The notes under the pieces: model-generated
Database searches by the model: none
What the model was told of the DNA's origin: nothing
The model's input: the letters and a program-made list of their open reading frames with translations, nothing else
NCBI GenBank assembly: GCA_029261855.1
Contig: JAJDAN010000013.1
Coordinates: forward strand, 62,001-126,000
Reading direction: 5' to 3'
From: Deltaproteobacteria bacterium
GTDB taxonomy: Bacteria > Myxococcota_A > UBA9160 > UBA4427
Length of the DNA stretch: 64,000 nt
Part shown: piece by piece, positions 8,557 to 17,754 of the stretch
Layout of the letters: the number at the start of each line of letters is the position of its first letter
Position numbering within the stretch: position 1 is the stretch's first letter
Program-made: the position numbers and the translations under genes

Positions 8557-8989
8557 GAACAGAGACGTATCCGGCGCGGAGCGCATCGAGCCCCAGCGCG
8601 TGTGCGCCGAGCAGGCGCTGGCCGAAGGCCAGGGCGTCGGACTGGGACAGCCCGGCACGCTGCAGGCCGAGCCCGATGCTCGCGCAGGTCAGCGTGTCGT
8701 CTTCCCAGTTGGTGATGCCTCGGCGCTCGGCGTGGTGGCGCAACCCGCTGCGGAAGGCCTCGAGGTCGCCGCCACTGCGCGCGAAGGCGACCGTGTAGTC
8801 GCTCACGTCCTGGCGGTACGCCGAGCCACCGTCGCTGCTGCTGTCCGAGGAACCCGAACTCCAGTCGAAGGGACTGCTGATCGAATCGGACAAGGTCTCC
8901 GAGCTGTTCGAGGCGGAGCAGGCTCCGAGTACGAGCGTGGAGCCGAGAATGGCCGTCAGATACACCACGGCCCTGAGATTGCGTTCCAT
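8552..8989 (-). CDS. Small serine-rich lipoprotein of unknown function
   Basis: About 145 residues. ATG 8989 follows GGGGGGT at 4-base spacing; the in-frame ATG at 9001 would use that ribosome-binding site as codons. The signal peptide ends in a lipobox STLVLGAC. A Ser/Asp-rich linker (SSGSSDSSSDGG) leads to a C-terminal domain of ~85 residues with ITNWEDDTLTCASIGLGL and ALAFGQRLLGAH. I do not recognise the domain. It sits upstream of the DUF4105/Lnb-like gene on the same strand with overlapping control sequence, so the two are probably co-transcribed. Confidence 0.7.
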   Translation of the reverse strand: MERNLRAVVYLTAILGSTLVLGACSASNSSETLSDSISSPFDWSSGSSDSSSDGGSAYRQDVSDYTVAFARSGGDLEAFRSGLRHHAERRGITNWEDDTLTCASIGLGLQRAGLSQSDALAFGQRLLGAHALGLDALRAGYVSVQ

Positions 8990-9078
8990 GACACCCCCCA
9001 ATCGGTATAAGGATCGCGCTTCGGGGGACAGTTTGAGGGGCGCGGGTCAGCTGTCAAGCTCTGGGCCCGCGAGCGCCC

Positions 9079-10638
9079 TCACGCCATGGCGAGCGGCCGC
9101 GGGCTGTCGTCCGCGTACTCCATCAGCGTCTGGGAGAGTCGGGCGGTCATTTCGTTCCGAAGCGCCGCGCGGCTGCGGTCGTTCCAGAGGTTGTGTCTCT
9201 CGGAGGGGTCACGCTGGAGGTCGAACAGTTCGCCTTCGGACTCGCCACGGTAGATCGTGATGCGCGCCTCCTCGGTCACCAGGGTGCGCATCCTCAGGGG
9301 CTGGCCGTTGCCGACGAGATCGAACATCTCGTCCTCTTCGACGAGTACGTGGTCCCGCACCGTCGCGTCGGGGTCGTCGAGCAGGGGCACGAGGCTGGTT
9401 CCCTGCATCCCGAGGAACTCGTCGGCGCCCGCGAGTTCGAGGAGGGTCTGCGCGATGTCGAGAGAGCTCGCGAGCGACCGGCTCACGCCCGGGGTGCGAC
9501 CCGGCGAGCGAATCACGAGGGGCACCCGGATGCAGCCTTCGTAGTGCATGGCTGCCTTCAACATCAGGCCGTGGTCGCCGAACATGTCGCCGTGGTCGCT
9601 CGTGAAGAGGACGACGGTGTCGTCGGCGCGCCCGCTGGTGTCGAGGGCTGCCAGGATCCGGCCGACCCCGTCGTCGATCATCGACACCATTCCGTACTCG
9701 CACGCCGCCATCTCCTGGTACTGCTCGACCGTCGGGGAGAACGGCGCCATCTGGGCCAGCTGCTTGCCCGGGTTCTGCTTCATGCGTCGGAGGTGGCGCA
9801 TGGATTCCGCGTGGGGATCGTCGAAGGTCTCCGGCAGCGGAATCTTCTCGGGGTCGTACTGGTCGAAGTAGCGGCCGGGCGGCGTGAAGGGGTGGTGCGG
9901 GTCCGGATACGAGCAGACGGCGACGAAGGGCTGGTCGCGGCCGGCCTGCCGTTCGAGGAACGCGACGCTGCGATCGGTCACGTAGGAGGTGGGGTAGAGC
10001 GCCTCGGGGACGGCGGTCTTCCAGACCTGGTTCCACTTCGCATCGTAGGGGAGTGCGTTCTGCGGGCCGCGGATGGTCTTCGGGTCGACGTCCTGCTCGA
10101 GCAGCCACTGGTAGTAGTGGCCGCTGGCGAGGTCCGCGTGCTGGACGACCAGCTCGACTTCGTCGATGCCGTAGAAGTCCTTGGGGATGGTCACCCGTTC
10201 CCGCCGGTGTCGCGCGTCGTCTTCGTAGCGGTCCCAGCCTTCCGGGTAGCGGGGCTGCACCGCATCCTCGCTGGGAGCCTTCCCGAAGAAGTGATCGGCC
10301 ACCTGCACGTTGTGGCCCATGTTCTGGAAGTGGCACTTCCCGAACCAGCCGTTGTGGTAGCCGACCTCGCGCAGCTTGCGCAGGAAGGTGTTGGCCGTCC
10401 AGTCCAGGGGAATGCCGTTGTAGCGGGTGCCGTGCACCGAAGGCATGCGACCGGTGGCGATGCTGGCGCGGTTGGGCATGCAGATGGGATTGGCGACGAG
10501 TGCGCGGTCGAAGCGCATGCCGCTCGCCGCCAACCCGTCCAGGTGCGGCGTCTCGACGACGGCGTTGCCGCCGAATCCCGTGTGGTCCGGGCGATGTTGA
10601 TCGGTGATGATGACGAGGAAGTTCGGACGTTGGGTCAC
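9079..10638 (-). CDS. Sulfatase (arylsulfatase/alkaline phosphatase superfamily)
   Basis: About 519 residues from a GTG at 10638, where the family's beginning TQRPNFLVIITDQHRPDHTG follows directly. The formylglycine motif C-x-P-x-R is present as ICMPNRASIATG, with Cys the residue that would be converted. Metal-site elements follow: ITDQ near the start and LFTSDHGDMFGDHG in the second half. It would hydrolyse a sulfate ester but needs a formylglycine-generating enzyme, which is not in this window. No signal peptide is visible from this start, suggesting a cytoplasmic enzyme. Longer upstream extensions read through the promoter region shared with the divergent dehydrogenase gene and have no ribosome-binding site. 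Confidence 0.87.
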   Translation of the reverse strand: MTQRPNFLVIITDQHRPDHTGFGGNAVVETPHLDGLAASGMRFDRALVANPICMPNRASIATGRMPSVHGTRYNGIPLDWTANTFLRKLREVGYHNGWFGKCHFQNMGHNVQVADHFFGKAPSEDAVQPRYPEGWDRYEDDARHRRERVTIPKDFYGIDEVELVVQHADLASGHYYQWLLEQDVDPKTIRGPQNALPYDAKWNQVWKTAVPEALYPTSYVTDRSVAFLERQAGRDQPFVAVCSYPDPHHPFTPPGRYFDQYDPEKIPLPETFDDPHAESMRHLRRMKQNPGKQLAQMAPFSPTVEQYQEMAACEYGMVSMIDDGVGRILAALDTSGRADDTVVLFTSDHGDMFGDHGLMLKAAMHYEGCIRVPLVIRSPGRTPGVSRSLASSLDIAQTLLELAGADEFLGMQGTSLVPLLDDPDATVRDHVLVEEDEMFDLVGNGQPLRMRTLVTEEARITIYRGESEGELFDLQRDPSERHNLWNDRSRAALRNEMTARLSQTLMEYADDSPRPLAMA

Positions 10639-10676
10639 GCCGGGACCATAGCCCGGCCGCGTCGTGGAGGATCCGC

Positions 10677-11564
10677 ATGACAGATTCGATCGGCGTCCTG
10701 CATCCGGGCGAAATGGGTGCCCAGGTGGGTGCGTGTCTGAAGGCGTCCGGGTGCTCGGTCTTGTGGGCGCGCGAGGCGCGCGGGGATGCGACCGCCGAAC
10801 GCGCGCGTGCGGCCGGCCTGCAGGGCGTGGCAAGCCTTGCGGGTCTGGTGACCGCCTGCGAGCGGATCATCAGTGTGTGTCCCCCGAGCGCCGCCCTGGA
10901 CGTCGCGCGGGAGGTCCAAAGCCTGGGCTTCCGCGGAACCTACGTCGATGCCAACGCGATCGCGCCCGCAACGGTGCGGGCGATGGCCGAGCTGTTCGCC
11001 GGCTCCCCGGTGGATTTCGTGGACGGCGGGATCGTCGGGCCGCCGCCCGTGCGGCCGGGTCTCGCGCGCCTGTACCTGTCCGGGCCCTGCGCGCTCGCGG
11101 TGACCGACTGGCTCGCGGGGAGCGCGCTCGAGACCATCGTGGTCGACGGTCCGGTCGGCGCCGCTTCCGCTCTCAAGATGGCCTACGCAGCCTGGACCAA
11201 GGGCACGACGGCGTTGCTGGCCGCCGTCTATTCCGTCGCTCGGGAGGAGGGCGTCGGTCCGGCGCTGCTACGCGAGTGGGAGCGCTCGCAGCCGGGTCTC
11301 GTGGATCGCTTGCAGGGTGTTCCCCATGTCGTGCGCAAGGCCTGGCGCTTCGAAGGCGAGATGCACGAGATCGCGGACACTTTCTCCGCCGCCGGTCTGC
11401 CGGAGGGTTTCCATCGGGCGGCGGCCGAGGTCTACGCGCGGTTTTCCGAGTCCGCCGGGGCCGGACCCGACGCCGGCGCGCCCGGGCTGGACGAGTTGGT
11501 GGATCGGCTGGTTCGGCTTCCGTCGCAAGCGAAGCCTACGGCTTCGCCAGCTAGCGGGGCATGA
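10677..11564 (+). CDS. NAD(P)-dependent oxidoreductase, DUF1932 type
   Basis: 295 residues; ATG preceded by GGAGG. It belongs to the 6-phosphogluconate/beta-hydroxyacid dehydrogenase-like group with a C-terminal DUF1932 domain. The nucleotide-binding start is GVLHPGEMGAQVGACL, where HPGEMG replaces the usual G-x-G-x-x-G, as is normal for this subgroup. A strand-turn YVDANAIAPATVRAM and VDGGIVGPPP follow, then the helical half with ALKMAYAAWTKGTTALL. Lys in that segment occupies the usual catalytic-Lys position. The substrate is unknown. The tail overlaps the convergent caspase-type lipoprotein gene by 14 bases. Confidence 0.82.
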   Translation: MTDSIGVLHPGEMGAQVGACLKASGCSVLWAREARGDATAERARAAGLQGVASLAGLVTACERIISVCPPSAALDVAREVQSLGFRGTYVDANAIAPATVRAMAELFAGSPVDFVDGGIVGPPPVRPGLARLYLSGPCALAVTDWLAGSALETIVVDGPVGAASALKMAYAAWTKGTTALLAAVYSVAREEGVGPALLREWERSQPGLVDRLQGVPHVVRKAWRFEGEMHEIADTFSAAGLPEGFHRAAAEVYARFSESAGAGPDAGAPGLDELVDRLVRLPSQAKPTASPASGA

Positions 11565-13068
11565 AGACGATCTCGCCCGTTCCTTCCATCGTGCCGAACT
11601 GCGGTGTCTGCCGATTGCGCGAGGCGTTCGTCACCTGGGGGCGGACGTACGCGCCGATCTCGCTGGCGGTCACGGCGCCGTCGTGGTTGAAGTCGGCTTC
11701 GCCCTGCATCGCGCGCAGCAGATAGCTCGTGAACAGGCCCTGGCCACCGATTTCGATCGCTTGCTCGCCGTCCGCGCCGGCGGTGATGATCTGCACCGCC
11801 GGCACGCTGGTGATCTTCTGCAGGTAGACGTCGGGCGGACCGCCTCCCGGGCGCGTGATGCCGCGAGTGAGGGCGAGGCCCGAGTAGCAGGCGTCGATCG
11901 CGTAGTAGACGTGCTTCGCGGGGGTCCGCTTCGACAGGTCGCGGACCGTGTCCATGGAAATGGCGGTGGAGAAGACGTCGTCGGTGTCCCCGTCTACTGG
12001 GATCAGATAGCCGCGCTTGCCGCCGCCGGGCAGGGTTTCGGTTTGTCCGTGGCCGGCGAAGTAGATCATGGCGAGGGTCTGGTCATCGGTGATGCGTGGG
12101 AGCTCGGTGCCGAGCATCTTGAGCATGCGCCGGCGCGTTGCCTCGTCGTCGTAGATCTCGATGACCTCGTCCCATCCCTCGTCGCGTAGGAACTGTGCGA
12201 CCCGGCGACCGTCGTTCGACGCCCCCGTCAGACTGGGCCAGTGCTTGTACTCATTGATGCCGATCACCACCGCGACACGCTTCGAATAGAGACGACCGTC
12301 GCCGGCCTGGATCGTCACGGGCTTCCGTCTGCGAGACGCCTGGGGCGGAGGCGGGGTGTAACTGGGCGTGTAGCTCGGCTCGGGCTCGCCATAGGCGTCC
12401 GGGGGCGAGTCGTTCCGCGCCAGGGCGAGATTCGCCGGCGGCTTGACGCTGGCGGCGTCCATGCCCTGGACGTACTGCACGAGTCCCTGGGCGTCGAACT
12501 TCACGAAGGTCGCCTTGCGCCCCCAGTAGCGCCAGGAATTGGCCGCCAGGCTCGGGGTGCGGTGCTTGGGCGGGTACCCCATCGCGAGGATGATGCCTTG
12601 CCGGGTCATCCCGATGTACGGCCGTCCCTGCTCGATGCCGTACTGGTCGAGGGGGCTCATGGACGCGATCTGTTCCTTCGGGCAGCGGCTGCCGAAGTAG
12701 CGCGCGAGGTTCTTGGCGAACGGCTCGGAGGCGGCCTTGTGGTAGCGGAAGGAGTAGGGCTGGGGTGAGCCGGTGATCTTGAACGACATGCGCTTGCTGC
12801 CCAGCTCGGTGATCTGGACCTGGGTGCACACCCGGATCAGCTCGTCGCCCTGCCGGTTTACCGATGACAAGGTCTTCTTGCTCGCGTGGAGATTGACGAG
12901 GGTGACTGCGGTGCTGCCGACCGTGAGTCGGTTGCCGCTGTTGTCGACGATCACCATGGACCGGCAGCCGAGGGCGAGGGTCGCGATCGCGCAGACCGCG
13001 AGCGCGGCCCGCTGGAGCCGGCGCAGACGCGCGACTTGTCGGTCGATGGGGTGCTGCGTGGTGCCCAT
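11551..13068 (-). CDS. Lipoprotein: BamE/SmpA-like domain, proline linker, caspase-like domain, EF-hand-like loop
   Basis: 505 residues. A signal peptide with lipobox LALGC (Cys ~35) predicts an exported lipid-anchored protein. Around residues 150-215, IGMTRQGIILAMGYPPKH and SWRYWGRKATFVKFDAQG resemble the BamE/SmpA fold. A Pro/Tyr-rich linker follows (PSYTPSYTPPPP). Residues ~270-490 are a peptidase C14 caspase-like domain: KRVAVVIGINEY at the start, catalytic His ~338 in IYFAGHGQ, catalytic Cys ~393 in YAIDACYSG. Near the end DFNHDGAVTASE has the D-x-N-x-D-G spacing of a calcium-binding loop. Presence of both catalytic residues suggests an active protease. Only the caspase part is a firm family call; the BamE-like call is by pattern. 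Confidence 0.8.
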   Translation of the reverse strand: MGTTQHPIDRQVARLRRLQRAALAVCAIATLALGCRSMVIVDNSGNRLTVGSTAVTLVNLHASKKTLSSVNRQGDELIRVCTQVQITELGSKRMSFKITGSPQPYSFRYHKAASEPFAKNLARYFGSRCPKEQIASMSPLDQYGIEQGRPYIGMTRQGIILAMGYPPKHRTPSLAANSWRYWGRKATFVKFDAQGLVQYVQGMDAASVKPPANLALARNDSPPDAYGEPEPSYTPSYTPPPPQASRRRKPVTIQAGDGRLYSKRVAVVIGINEYKHWPSLTGASNDGRRVAQFLRDEGWDEVIEIYDDEATRRRMLKMLGTELPRITDDQTLAMIYFAGHGQTETLPGGGKRGYLIPVDGDTDDVFSTAISMDTVRDLSKRTPAKHVYYAIDACYSGLALTRGITRPGGGPPDVYLQKITSVPAVQIITAGADGEQAIEIGGQGLFTSYLLRAMQGEADFNHDGAVTASEIGAYVRPQVTNASRNRQTPQFGTMEGTGEIVFMPR

Positions 13069-13144
13069 GAAGGCTGCCTCTCGACTCAGACGTCGCGGTT
13101 GCAAGGGTAGCAACCCGCTGCCGTGGGTGTCCCGGGCCCCTAGA

Positions 13145-13172
13145 GCGGTTCCTCCGCGCGGGGAGGAGCCGC
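13145..13172. terminator. 11-bp stem-loop after the ape-type export operon
   Basis: 13145-13155 and 13162-13172 pair over 11 positions (one G-T wobble) around a 6-base loop. The hairpin lies downstream of the DUF3261 gene stop (13248) on the minus strand and upstream of the caspase gene start. It may separate the two transcripts. There is no T-run. Confidence 0.5.
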
Positions 13173-13247
13173 TGGCTGCCCGGCGTGTGCCGTGTCGGGG
13201 TCCAAGGGCCCGTATCGGACCCCCGAGACCCGCGCTTGACCGCGCCT

Positions 13248-13871
13248 TCAATCCGAATCGCAGCTCAGGGCCTCGATCTGGTGGTTGCGGATCGAGAGCG
13301 CATACCCGACGGCCTCGTTCGCCAGCTCGATCCGTTCGGCGATTCGCGTGGGGCCGAGCGCGCCGTCGTAGCGGATGACCAGCTCGGCGTCGGGGCCGTC
13401 CCGGGTGCGCACGCGACGCGTGGTGAGTCGGCCTTCCCGCCAGGTCTCGTGGACCGGCTCGCCGGCGAAGGTGACGACGCGCTCGCTGTCGCCCGCAACG
13501 GGCTCGGAAGCGAACAAGCTGCGCTCGACGTCGCGCAGCACCCGCGCCGGTTCGAAGGGCAACGGCTGTCCGGCCAGGGCGTCCACCGTCAGACCGTCGG
13601 CGTTCCGGACGGCGGAGAAGAGGCGCAGCCCGAACGAAGTGAGCGCCGCCAGTCTCAGCTCGCCGCAGCGCGATTCGAGGACGATCTCGAAGCGACGCGT
13701 CTCGCCCTCGACATTCGCCACCACGCTCTGGCGTGCAAAGAAGCTCCGCCCGAGAGGCTGGTAGACGTCGGACGGCTCTCGCGTGTCCGGAGCCAGCGAC
13801 TCTCCCGCGCAGCCGACACACACGGCCAGCAGTCCTGCGAGCCCGAACGACGCAAGGCCGGCTCGTTTCAT
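13248..13871 (-). CDS. DUF3261 lipoprotein of an ape-type cluster
   Basis: 207 residues starting at ATG 13871, which overlaps the exporter's TGA as ATGA, so translation is coupled. The signal peptide ends CVGC (lipobox). The rest fits DUF3261 (QPLGRSFFARQSVVANVEG, RRFEIVLESRCGELRLAALT, a C-terminal EALSCDSD). These lipoproteins accompany the LolA-like and MMPL genes in aryl-polyene-type clusters and are thought to help move the lipid product to the outer membrane. Third gene of the export arm. Confidence 0.78.
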   Translation of the reverse strand: MKRAGLASFGLAGLLAVCVGCAGESLAPDTREPSDVYQPLGRSFFARQSVVANVEGETRRFEIVLESRCGELRLAALTSFGLRLFSAVRNADGLTVDALAGQPLPFEPARVLRDVERSLFASEPVAGDSERVVTFAGEPVHETWREGRLTTRRVRTRDGPDAELVIRYDGALGPTRIAERIELANEAVGYALSIRNHQIEALSCDSD

Positions 13872-16258
13872 GCCGCGGGGCTCCCCCGGTCGGGTCGCGA
13901 CAGGATGGCGAGCACTGCCGGGCCGAGCAGCAGGCTCGAGATCACACCGATCGCGGTCGTGGCACCGAGGGCGCGCAGTCCCGGATTGCTCGACAGCGCC
14001 AGCAGGCCGAGCCCGAGCACGGACGTCGTGCACGAGAGCACGAGCCCCAGGGCGGTCGCGCCCACGGATTCGCCTTGTCGGGCGGTCTCGGCGAGGAACA
14101 CCCCGTAGTCGACGCCCATGCCGAGAATCAACAGCAGTCCGAACAGGTGAACCAGGTTGAGAGCGCCGCCTCCCAGGGAAATCAGTGCCGCGGTCGTGCC
14201 CGCCGCGAGGAGTGCGGGCACCAGGGCGACGGCGGTATCCGACAGTGAGCGGTAGTGCAGCCAGAGCAGCAGCAGGACCGCGACGATGCCGAGCCCGATC
14301 ATGATCCCGGCAGCGCGGCGGAGCGAGCGGTAGCCGGCTTCCAGCAGTGCGAGCTGGTCGAAGAAGACGGCGCCGTCGATCTGGGACAACCCGGCTGCCA
14401 GGCGCGCCGGGTCGGAGACTCCTCGCAAGAGAGTCACCAGCGCAACGCGCGACTCGACCGGCCCCTCCCGGGTGTCCCGCGGCAGGACGAAGGGACGGAT
14501 CCAGTGTCCGAGGGCCGACCCGGTCAGGTCGTCGAGTCGTAGGGGCGGCGGGCGGGCGTCGAGGGACGCGAGGAAGGGCTCGAAGGCTCCGGGCTTGAAG
14601 CCCTCGCGTGCGAGTGCAGCGACGAAGCGCGGTCCCAGGTCGGGCTGCGAGCGGACCACGTCCTCGTTGCGCCGTTGCAGCGCCGCGGACCAGACGAAGT
14701 CGTGCAAGGACCGGAATTCTTCGAGCGCGCCCTCCGCGACCAGCTCGGCGAGCAGACCCGCGACCCGGTCGTTGCGCGCGAGCGCGTCCTCGTCGTCGCG
14801 GCCGAGGGCGATCACCACCTGACTCGTCTCGGTGCCGAGCACCCGGTCGCGCACGCGTCCTTCCTCGGCGACCAGCTCTGGATCGACGGGGCTCAGCGCC
14901 TTGACGTCGTCGGTGAAGCGAAGGCCCGGGAGCCCCAAAGCGCAGACGAGCAAGGCGACGGCGGGCACGGCGGCCGCAGCCGCGCGATGGCGGGTCAGCC
15001 ATGCGATCCCGCTGGAAAGCGCTCCCGCGACGCGTTCCGCGGTCGTGCCCGACGCCCGGCGGGCGGGGACGAGGAAGGGCAGCGCACTGGCCGTGACCAC
15101 CACCGCGCCCGCGATGCCGGCGCCAGCGAAGATCCCGATCTCGCGGATACCCGGGAATCCCGCAGCTGCCAGCGCAGCGAATCCAACGAAGCTCGTGGCC
15201 GCGCCCAGGCGTATACCCGGCCACACCCGTCGCAGGGCTCCGCTCGCGTCGGGTGTGTCGTCTTCGAGCAACCAGTGGGCGAGGAGGTGGATCGGATAGT
15301 CGATCACCACACCCACCAGGGCGCCGCCGAAGGCGAGGGTCAAGGCGTTGATGCGACCGTAGACGAGCAGGCAGGCCGCCAGGCCGCACAGCAGCCCGGC
15401 GACGAGAGGCAGCGAGGCAACGCCGATCAAGCGGACGCTGCGGAACACGACCACGAACAGGACCGCGATCCCGATCGCCGACAGGATGCCGATGCGGGTC
15501 ACGTCTGCGCGCATGGCGGTCGCGGCGCGCACCGCGAAGCGCTGGACCGCGCTCATCTCGAGCTCGAGGACCCCGCCGGCCGCGGCGTCGAGGGCTGCGA
15601 AGTCCTGCTCCAGCCGCGCGAGCAGGGGGGCGTGGTGCTCCGAGTCGAGTGCCGGGTAGGCGGTGCCGACGAACACGATCGCGCTGCCCCCGTCCGGTGA
15701 GACGAAGCGCCCGTCGCGCAGGGCGAGTGCCGGGCTCGACGCCCGCTGCAGGCGACGGAGCAGACCCGGAAAGGCCAGGAGGGGATCGGCGGCCGCCACC
15801 CCGCGCACCAGGGGAGCGAGTGGCCCCGCCAGCGCGCGCTTCAGCGCAGCGGCAGCCTCCGACAGGCCGCGGTCGTCGAAGCGTGGAGGCAAGCTGGTTT
15901 CGGGGTCGCTCGAGAGCAGCTGGTAGCGGTGCTCGAAGTACAGGGTCTCGAGTGTCTGGGGCAGGTCGGGGTCGGGTCCGGAGCTGACCCACGCGACGAC
16001 CGGGTCGCGTCGCAGGCTTGCGGCCAGCTGCGCGGACGTCTCGAGGGCGAGTGCGAGGTCGGGCGCCGCGACGCTCAAAACCATGGTCCGCGTCGCTTCC
16101 GAGCGGGAAAGGCGCCGAGACAGCGCGCCCTCCATCGCGCTGCCGGGCGCGTCGAGGAAGTCCGTGATGTCGGTCGTGGCTTCGAAGCGGACGGCGCAGA
16201 AGCCGGCGACGAGGACGAGTCCGACGGCCGTGGCGGCGACCCGTCCGCGACCGGTCAA
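13868..16258 (-). CDS. MMPL/RND-type lipid exporter of an ape-type cluster
   Basis: 796 residues. An N-terminal membrane helix (VAATAVGLVLVAGFCAVRF) is followed by a large extracytoplasmic domain (~25-215), a helix block (GIGIAVLFVVVF, PLVAGLLCGLAACLLVY, ALVGVVIDYPIHLLAHWLL), a second soluble domain and a second helix block including LILGMGVDYGVFLAETARQG. The two copies of G-x-x-x-D-Y mark the MMPL proton-relay helices. The only sensible start is TTG 16258: no ATG or GTG occurs nearby, and the TTG overlaps the stop of the LolA-like gene as TTGA. The frame stays open further upstream but that is antisense noise. Likely exports the lipid made by the divergent genes. Confidence 0.85.
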   Translation of the reverse strand: MTGRGRVAATAVGLVLVAGFCAVRFEATTDITDFLDAPGSAMEGALSRRLSRSEATRTMVLSVAAPDLALALETSAQLAASLRRDPVVAWVSSGPDPDLPQTLETLYFEHRYQLLSSDPETSLPPRFDDRGLSEAAAALKRALAGPLAPLVRGVAAADPLLAFPGLLRRLQRASSPALALRDGRFVSPDGGSAIVFVGTAYPALDSEHHAPLLARLEQDFAALDAAAGGVLELEMSAVQRFAVRAATAMRADVTRIGILSAIGIAVLFVVVFRSVRLIGVASLPLVAGLLCGLAACLLVYGRINALTLAFGGALVGVVIDYPIHLLAHWLLEDDTPDASGALRRVWPGIRLGAATSFVGFAALAAAGFPGIREIGIFAGAGIAGAVVVTASALPFLVPARRASGTTAERVAGALSSGIAWLTRHRAAAAAVPAVALLVCALGLPGLRFTDDVKALSPVDPELVAEEGRVRDRVLGTETSQVVIALGRDDEDALARNDRVAGLLAELVAEGALEEFRSLHDFVWSAALQRRNEDVVRSQPDLGPRFVAALAREGFKPGAFEPFLASLDARPPPLRLDDLTGSALGHWIRPFVLPRDTREGPVESRVALVTLLRGVSDPARLAAGLSQIDGAVFFDQLALLEAGYRSLRRAAGIMIGLGIVAVLLLLWLHYRSLSDTAVALVPALLAAGTTAALISLGGGALNLVHLFGLLLILGMGVDYGVFLAETARQGESVGATALGLVLSCTTSVLGLGLLALSSNPGLRALGATTAIGVISSLLLGPAVLAILSRPDRGSPAA

Positions 16259-16920
16259 GGGCTCGGGGGCCTTCGCAGCTGCGCGATGTCCGATTCCTCG
16301 AAGTGGCGCTTCGGGTCGACGTCGGAGAAGCGGGTCACGGTCGCGTCTCCGCTCCCTTCCCGCACGACCAGGTCGATGAGTACGAGACCGTGCCCGCGTA
16401 CGGTCATGCTCTCGATGGCCCGGGCGAGTCCGGCGTCCCGCGGTGTCAGCTGGATCCGCCAGCCGTCCGACTCGTCGGAGCTTTCGGTGAAGGCGATGTG
16501 ATAGGTCGTCCGTAGCCGCGGCAGGTCGCCTGCGAGAACGTCCGTGAAGGTGTGCGCGAACACCCGTGCGGTGGGGTTCGCGCCGAGGTCGAAGCGCTCG
16601 GTCCCGCTGGCGTCGCTGTAGCGCAGCTGGTCGGCGTCGAGTTCGAGCAGCGAAGGAACGGGCCCTTCGACCCTTCGCACCAGCAGCCGGGGCGGCGCGA
16701 AGTAGATCGACCCGCGAGACCGCAACGGTCGCGCGAGCAGGGCGATGGTCTTCTCTTCCTCGAAACGCGCAGAGAAGCCCGGCATCGCCTGGAAGGCCTC
16801 GAGCAGGTCGTCGAGGCCGTGTGCGGCGGCGGCCGCGCCGTCTTCGGCGCGCAGGGGACCCGCGAAACACGTCGCGCAGACGGCGACGAGGGCGAGGGCG
16901 GACCGGGATCTGAGACGCAT
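16255..16920 (-). CDS. LolA-like periplasmic lipid/lipoprotein carrier of an ape-type cluster
   Basis: About 221 residues from ATG 16920 (MRLRSRSA then a hydrophobic signal core ending GPLRAED). The mature part has LolA-type elements: LLEAFQAMPGFSARFEEEK, SRGSIYFAPPRLLVRRVEGP, and strands with alternating hydrophobic residues. LolA homologues next to an MMPL exporter are typical of ape-type clusters, where they probably shuttle the lipid across the periplasm. First gene of a three-gene unit (LolA-like, MMPL, DUF3261). It starts 42 bases from the divergent acyltransferase gene, so both arms must share a very short promoter region. An in-frame ATG at 16932 is an alternative. Confidence 0.82.
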   Translation of the reverse strand: MRLRSRSALALVAVCATCFAGPLRAEDGAAAAAHGLDDLLEAFQAMPGFSARFEEEKTIALLARPLRSRGSIYFAPPRLLVRRVEGPVPSLLELDADQLRYSDASGTERFDLGANPTARVFAHTFTDVLAGDLPRLRTTYHIAFTESSDESDGWRIQLTPRDAGLARAIESMTVRGHGLVLIDLVVREGSGDATVTRFSDVDPKRHFEESDIAQLRRPPSP

Positions 16921-16962
16921 CGGGTGGGCCACAGGCGCGCCATGTTACGCTAAGCCCTCCGG

Positions 16963-17754
16963 ATGGCGTGCCCGACTGACCCGAAGCGGAAGACCGGCTG
17001 GCCGCGCCCCGTGCGCGCACTGGCGTCGGGAATCGGATTCAGCGTCTTCGGTCTCGGTTCCCTCGTCCTGGTGCTCCTGGCCTTTCCCTGGGTCCGCCTC
17101 GCGACTCGCGACCCCGCGCGGCGGTCCCGGCGGGCGCGACGCCTGATCGAGCGCAGCTTTCGTCTCTTCATCCGCACCCTCGTGGTCCTCGGCGCGATCG
17201 GTGTCGAGTACCGGCATCTCGAGAAGCTGGCGACGCCCGGCCCGAAGCTGATCCTCGCCAACCACCCCAGCTTGATCGACGTGTGCCTGTTGGTGTCCTT
17301 CATCCCGGACGCGGACTGCGTGGTGAAGCGGGACGCCTGGTCGAATCCCTTCCTCGCTGGCGTCGTGCGCGCGGCGGACTACATCCCCAACGACGGCGGT
17401 GAAGAGCTGATCGAAACCTGTGTCGCGCGATTGCGCGCGGGCCGAACCCTGGTCTTGTTTCCCGAGGGGACGCGGTCGCCAAAGGGTGAGCTGCGTGGCT
17501 TCAAACGCGGCGCGGCGCGCATCGCATTGCAGGCCGGCTGCGCGGTACAGCTGGTCGACGTTGCCTGTCGGCCACCCTTCCTCGGCAAAGGTGACGCCTG
17601 GTATCAGGTTCCCGGAACGCTTCCTTGCTATACGGTCACAGCACACGAACCGGCGGTGGTGGGTGTATCCCCGGGGGCCTCGGAGGCCTCGGAGGCGCGC
17701 CGACTCACCCGAGAATGGCGCCGGGGTTACGAGGAGCGTTTGGGTTATGTCTGA
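16963..17754 (+). CDS. Lysophospholipid acyltransferase family protein (PlsC-like) of an ape-type cluster
   Basis: 263 residues. A membrane-anchoring helix (SVFGLGSLVLVLLAFPWV) precedes the acyltransferase motifs: ILANHPSLID with H101 and D106 (N-H-x4-D, catalytic), then LVLFPEGTRSPKGE (~163-176, acceptor binding). Such enzymes in aryl-polyene clusters are thought to attach the chain to a lipid headgroup. It opens the synthesis arm; the next gene (ACP) begins 8 bases before this one stops. Confidence 0.85.
   Translation: MACPTDPKRKTGWPRPVRALASGIGFSVFGLGSLVLVLLAFPWVRLATRDPARRSRRARRLIERSFRLFIRTLVVLGAIGVEYRHLEKLATPGPKLILANHPSLIDVCLLVSFIPDADCVVKRDAWSNPFLAGVVRAADYIPNDGGEELIETCVARLRAGRTLVLFPEGTRSPKGELRGFKRGAARIALQAGCAVQLVDVACRPPFLGKGDAWYQVPGTLPCYTVTAHEPAVVGVSPGASEASEARRLTREWRRGYEERLGYV

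Noticed and set aside
16259-17020. Upstream in-frame extension of the MMPL exporter by about 250 codons
   Set aside because: It lies across the LolA-like gene in another frame and has no conserved content. The exporter's first helix begins right after TTG 16258.
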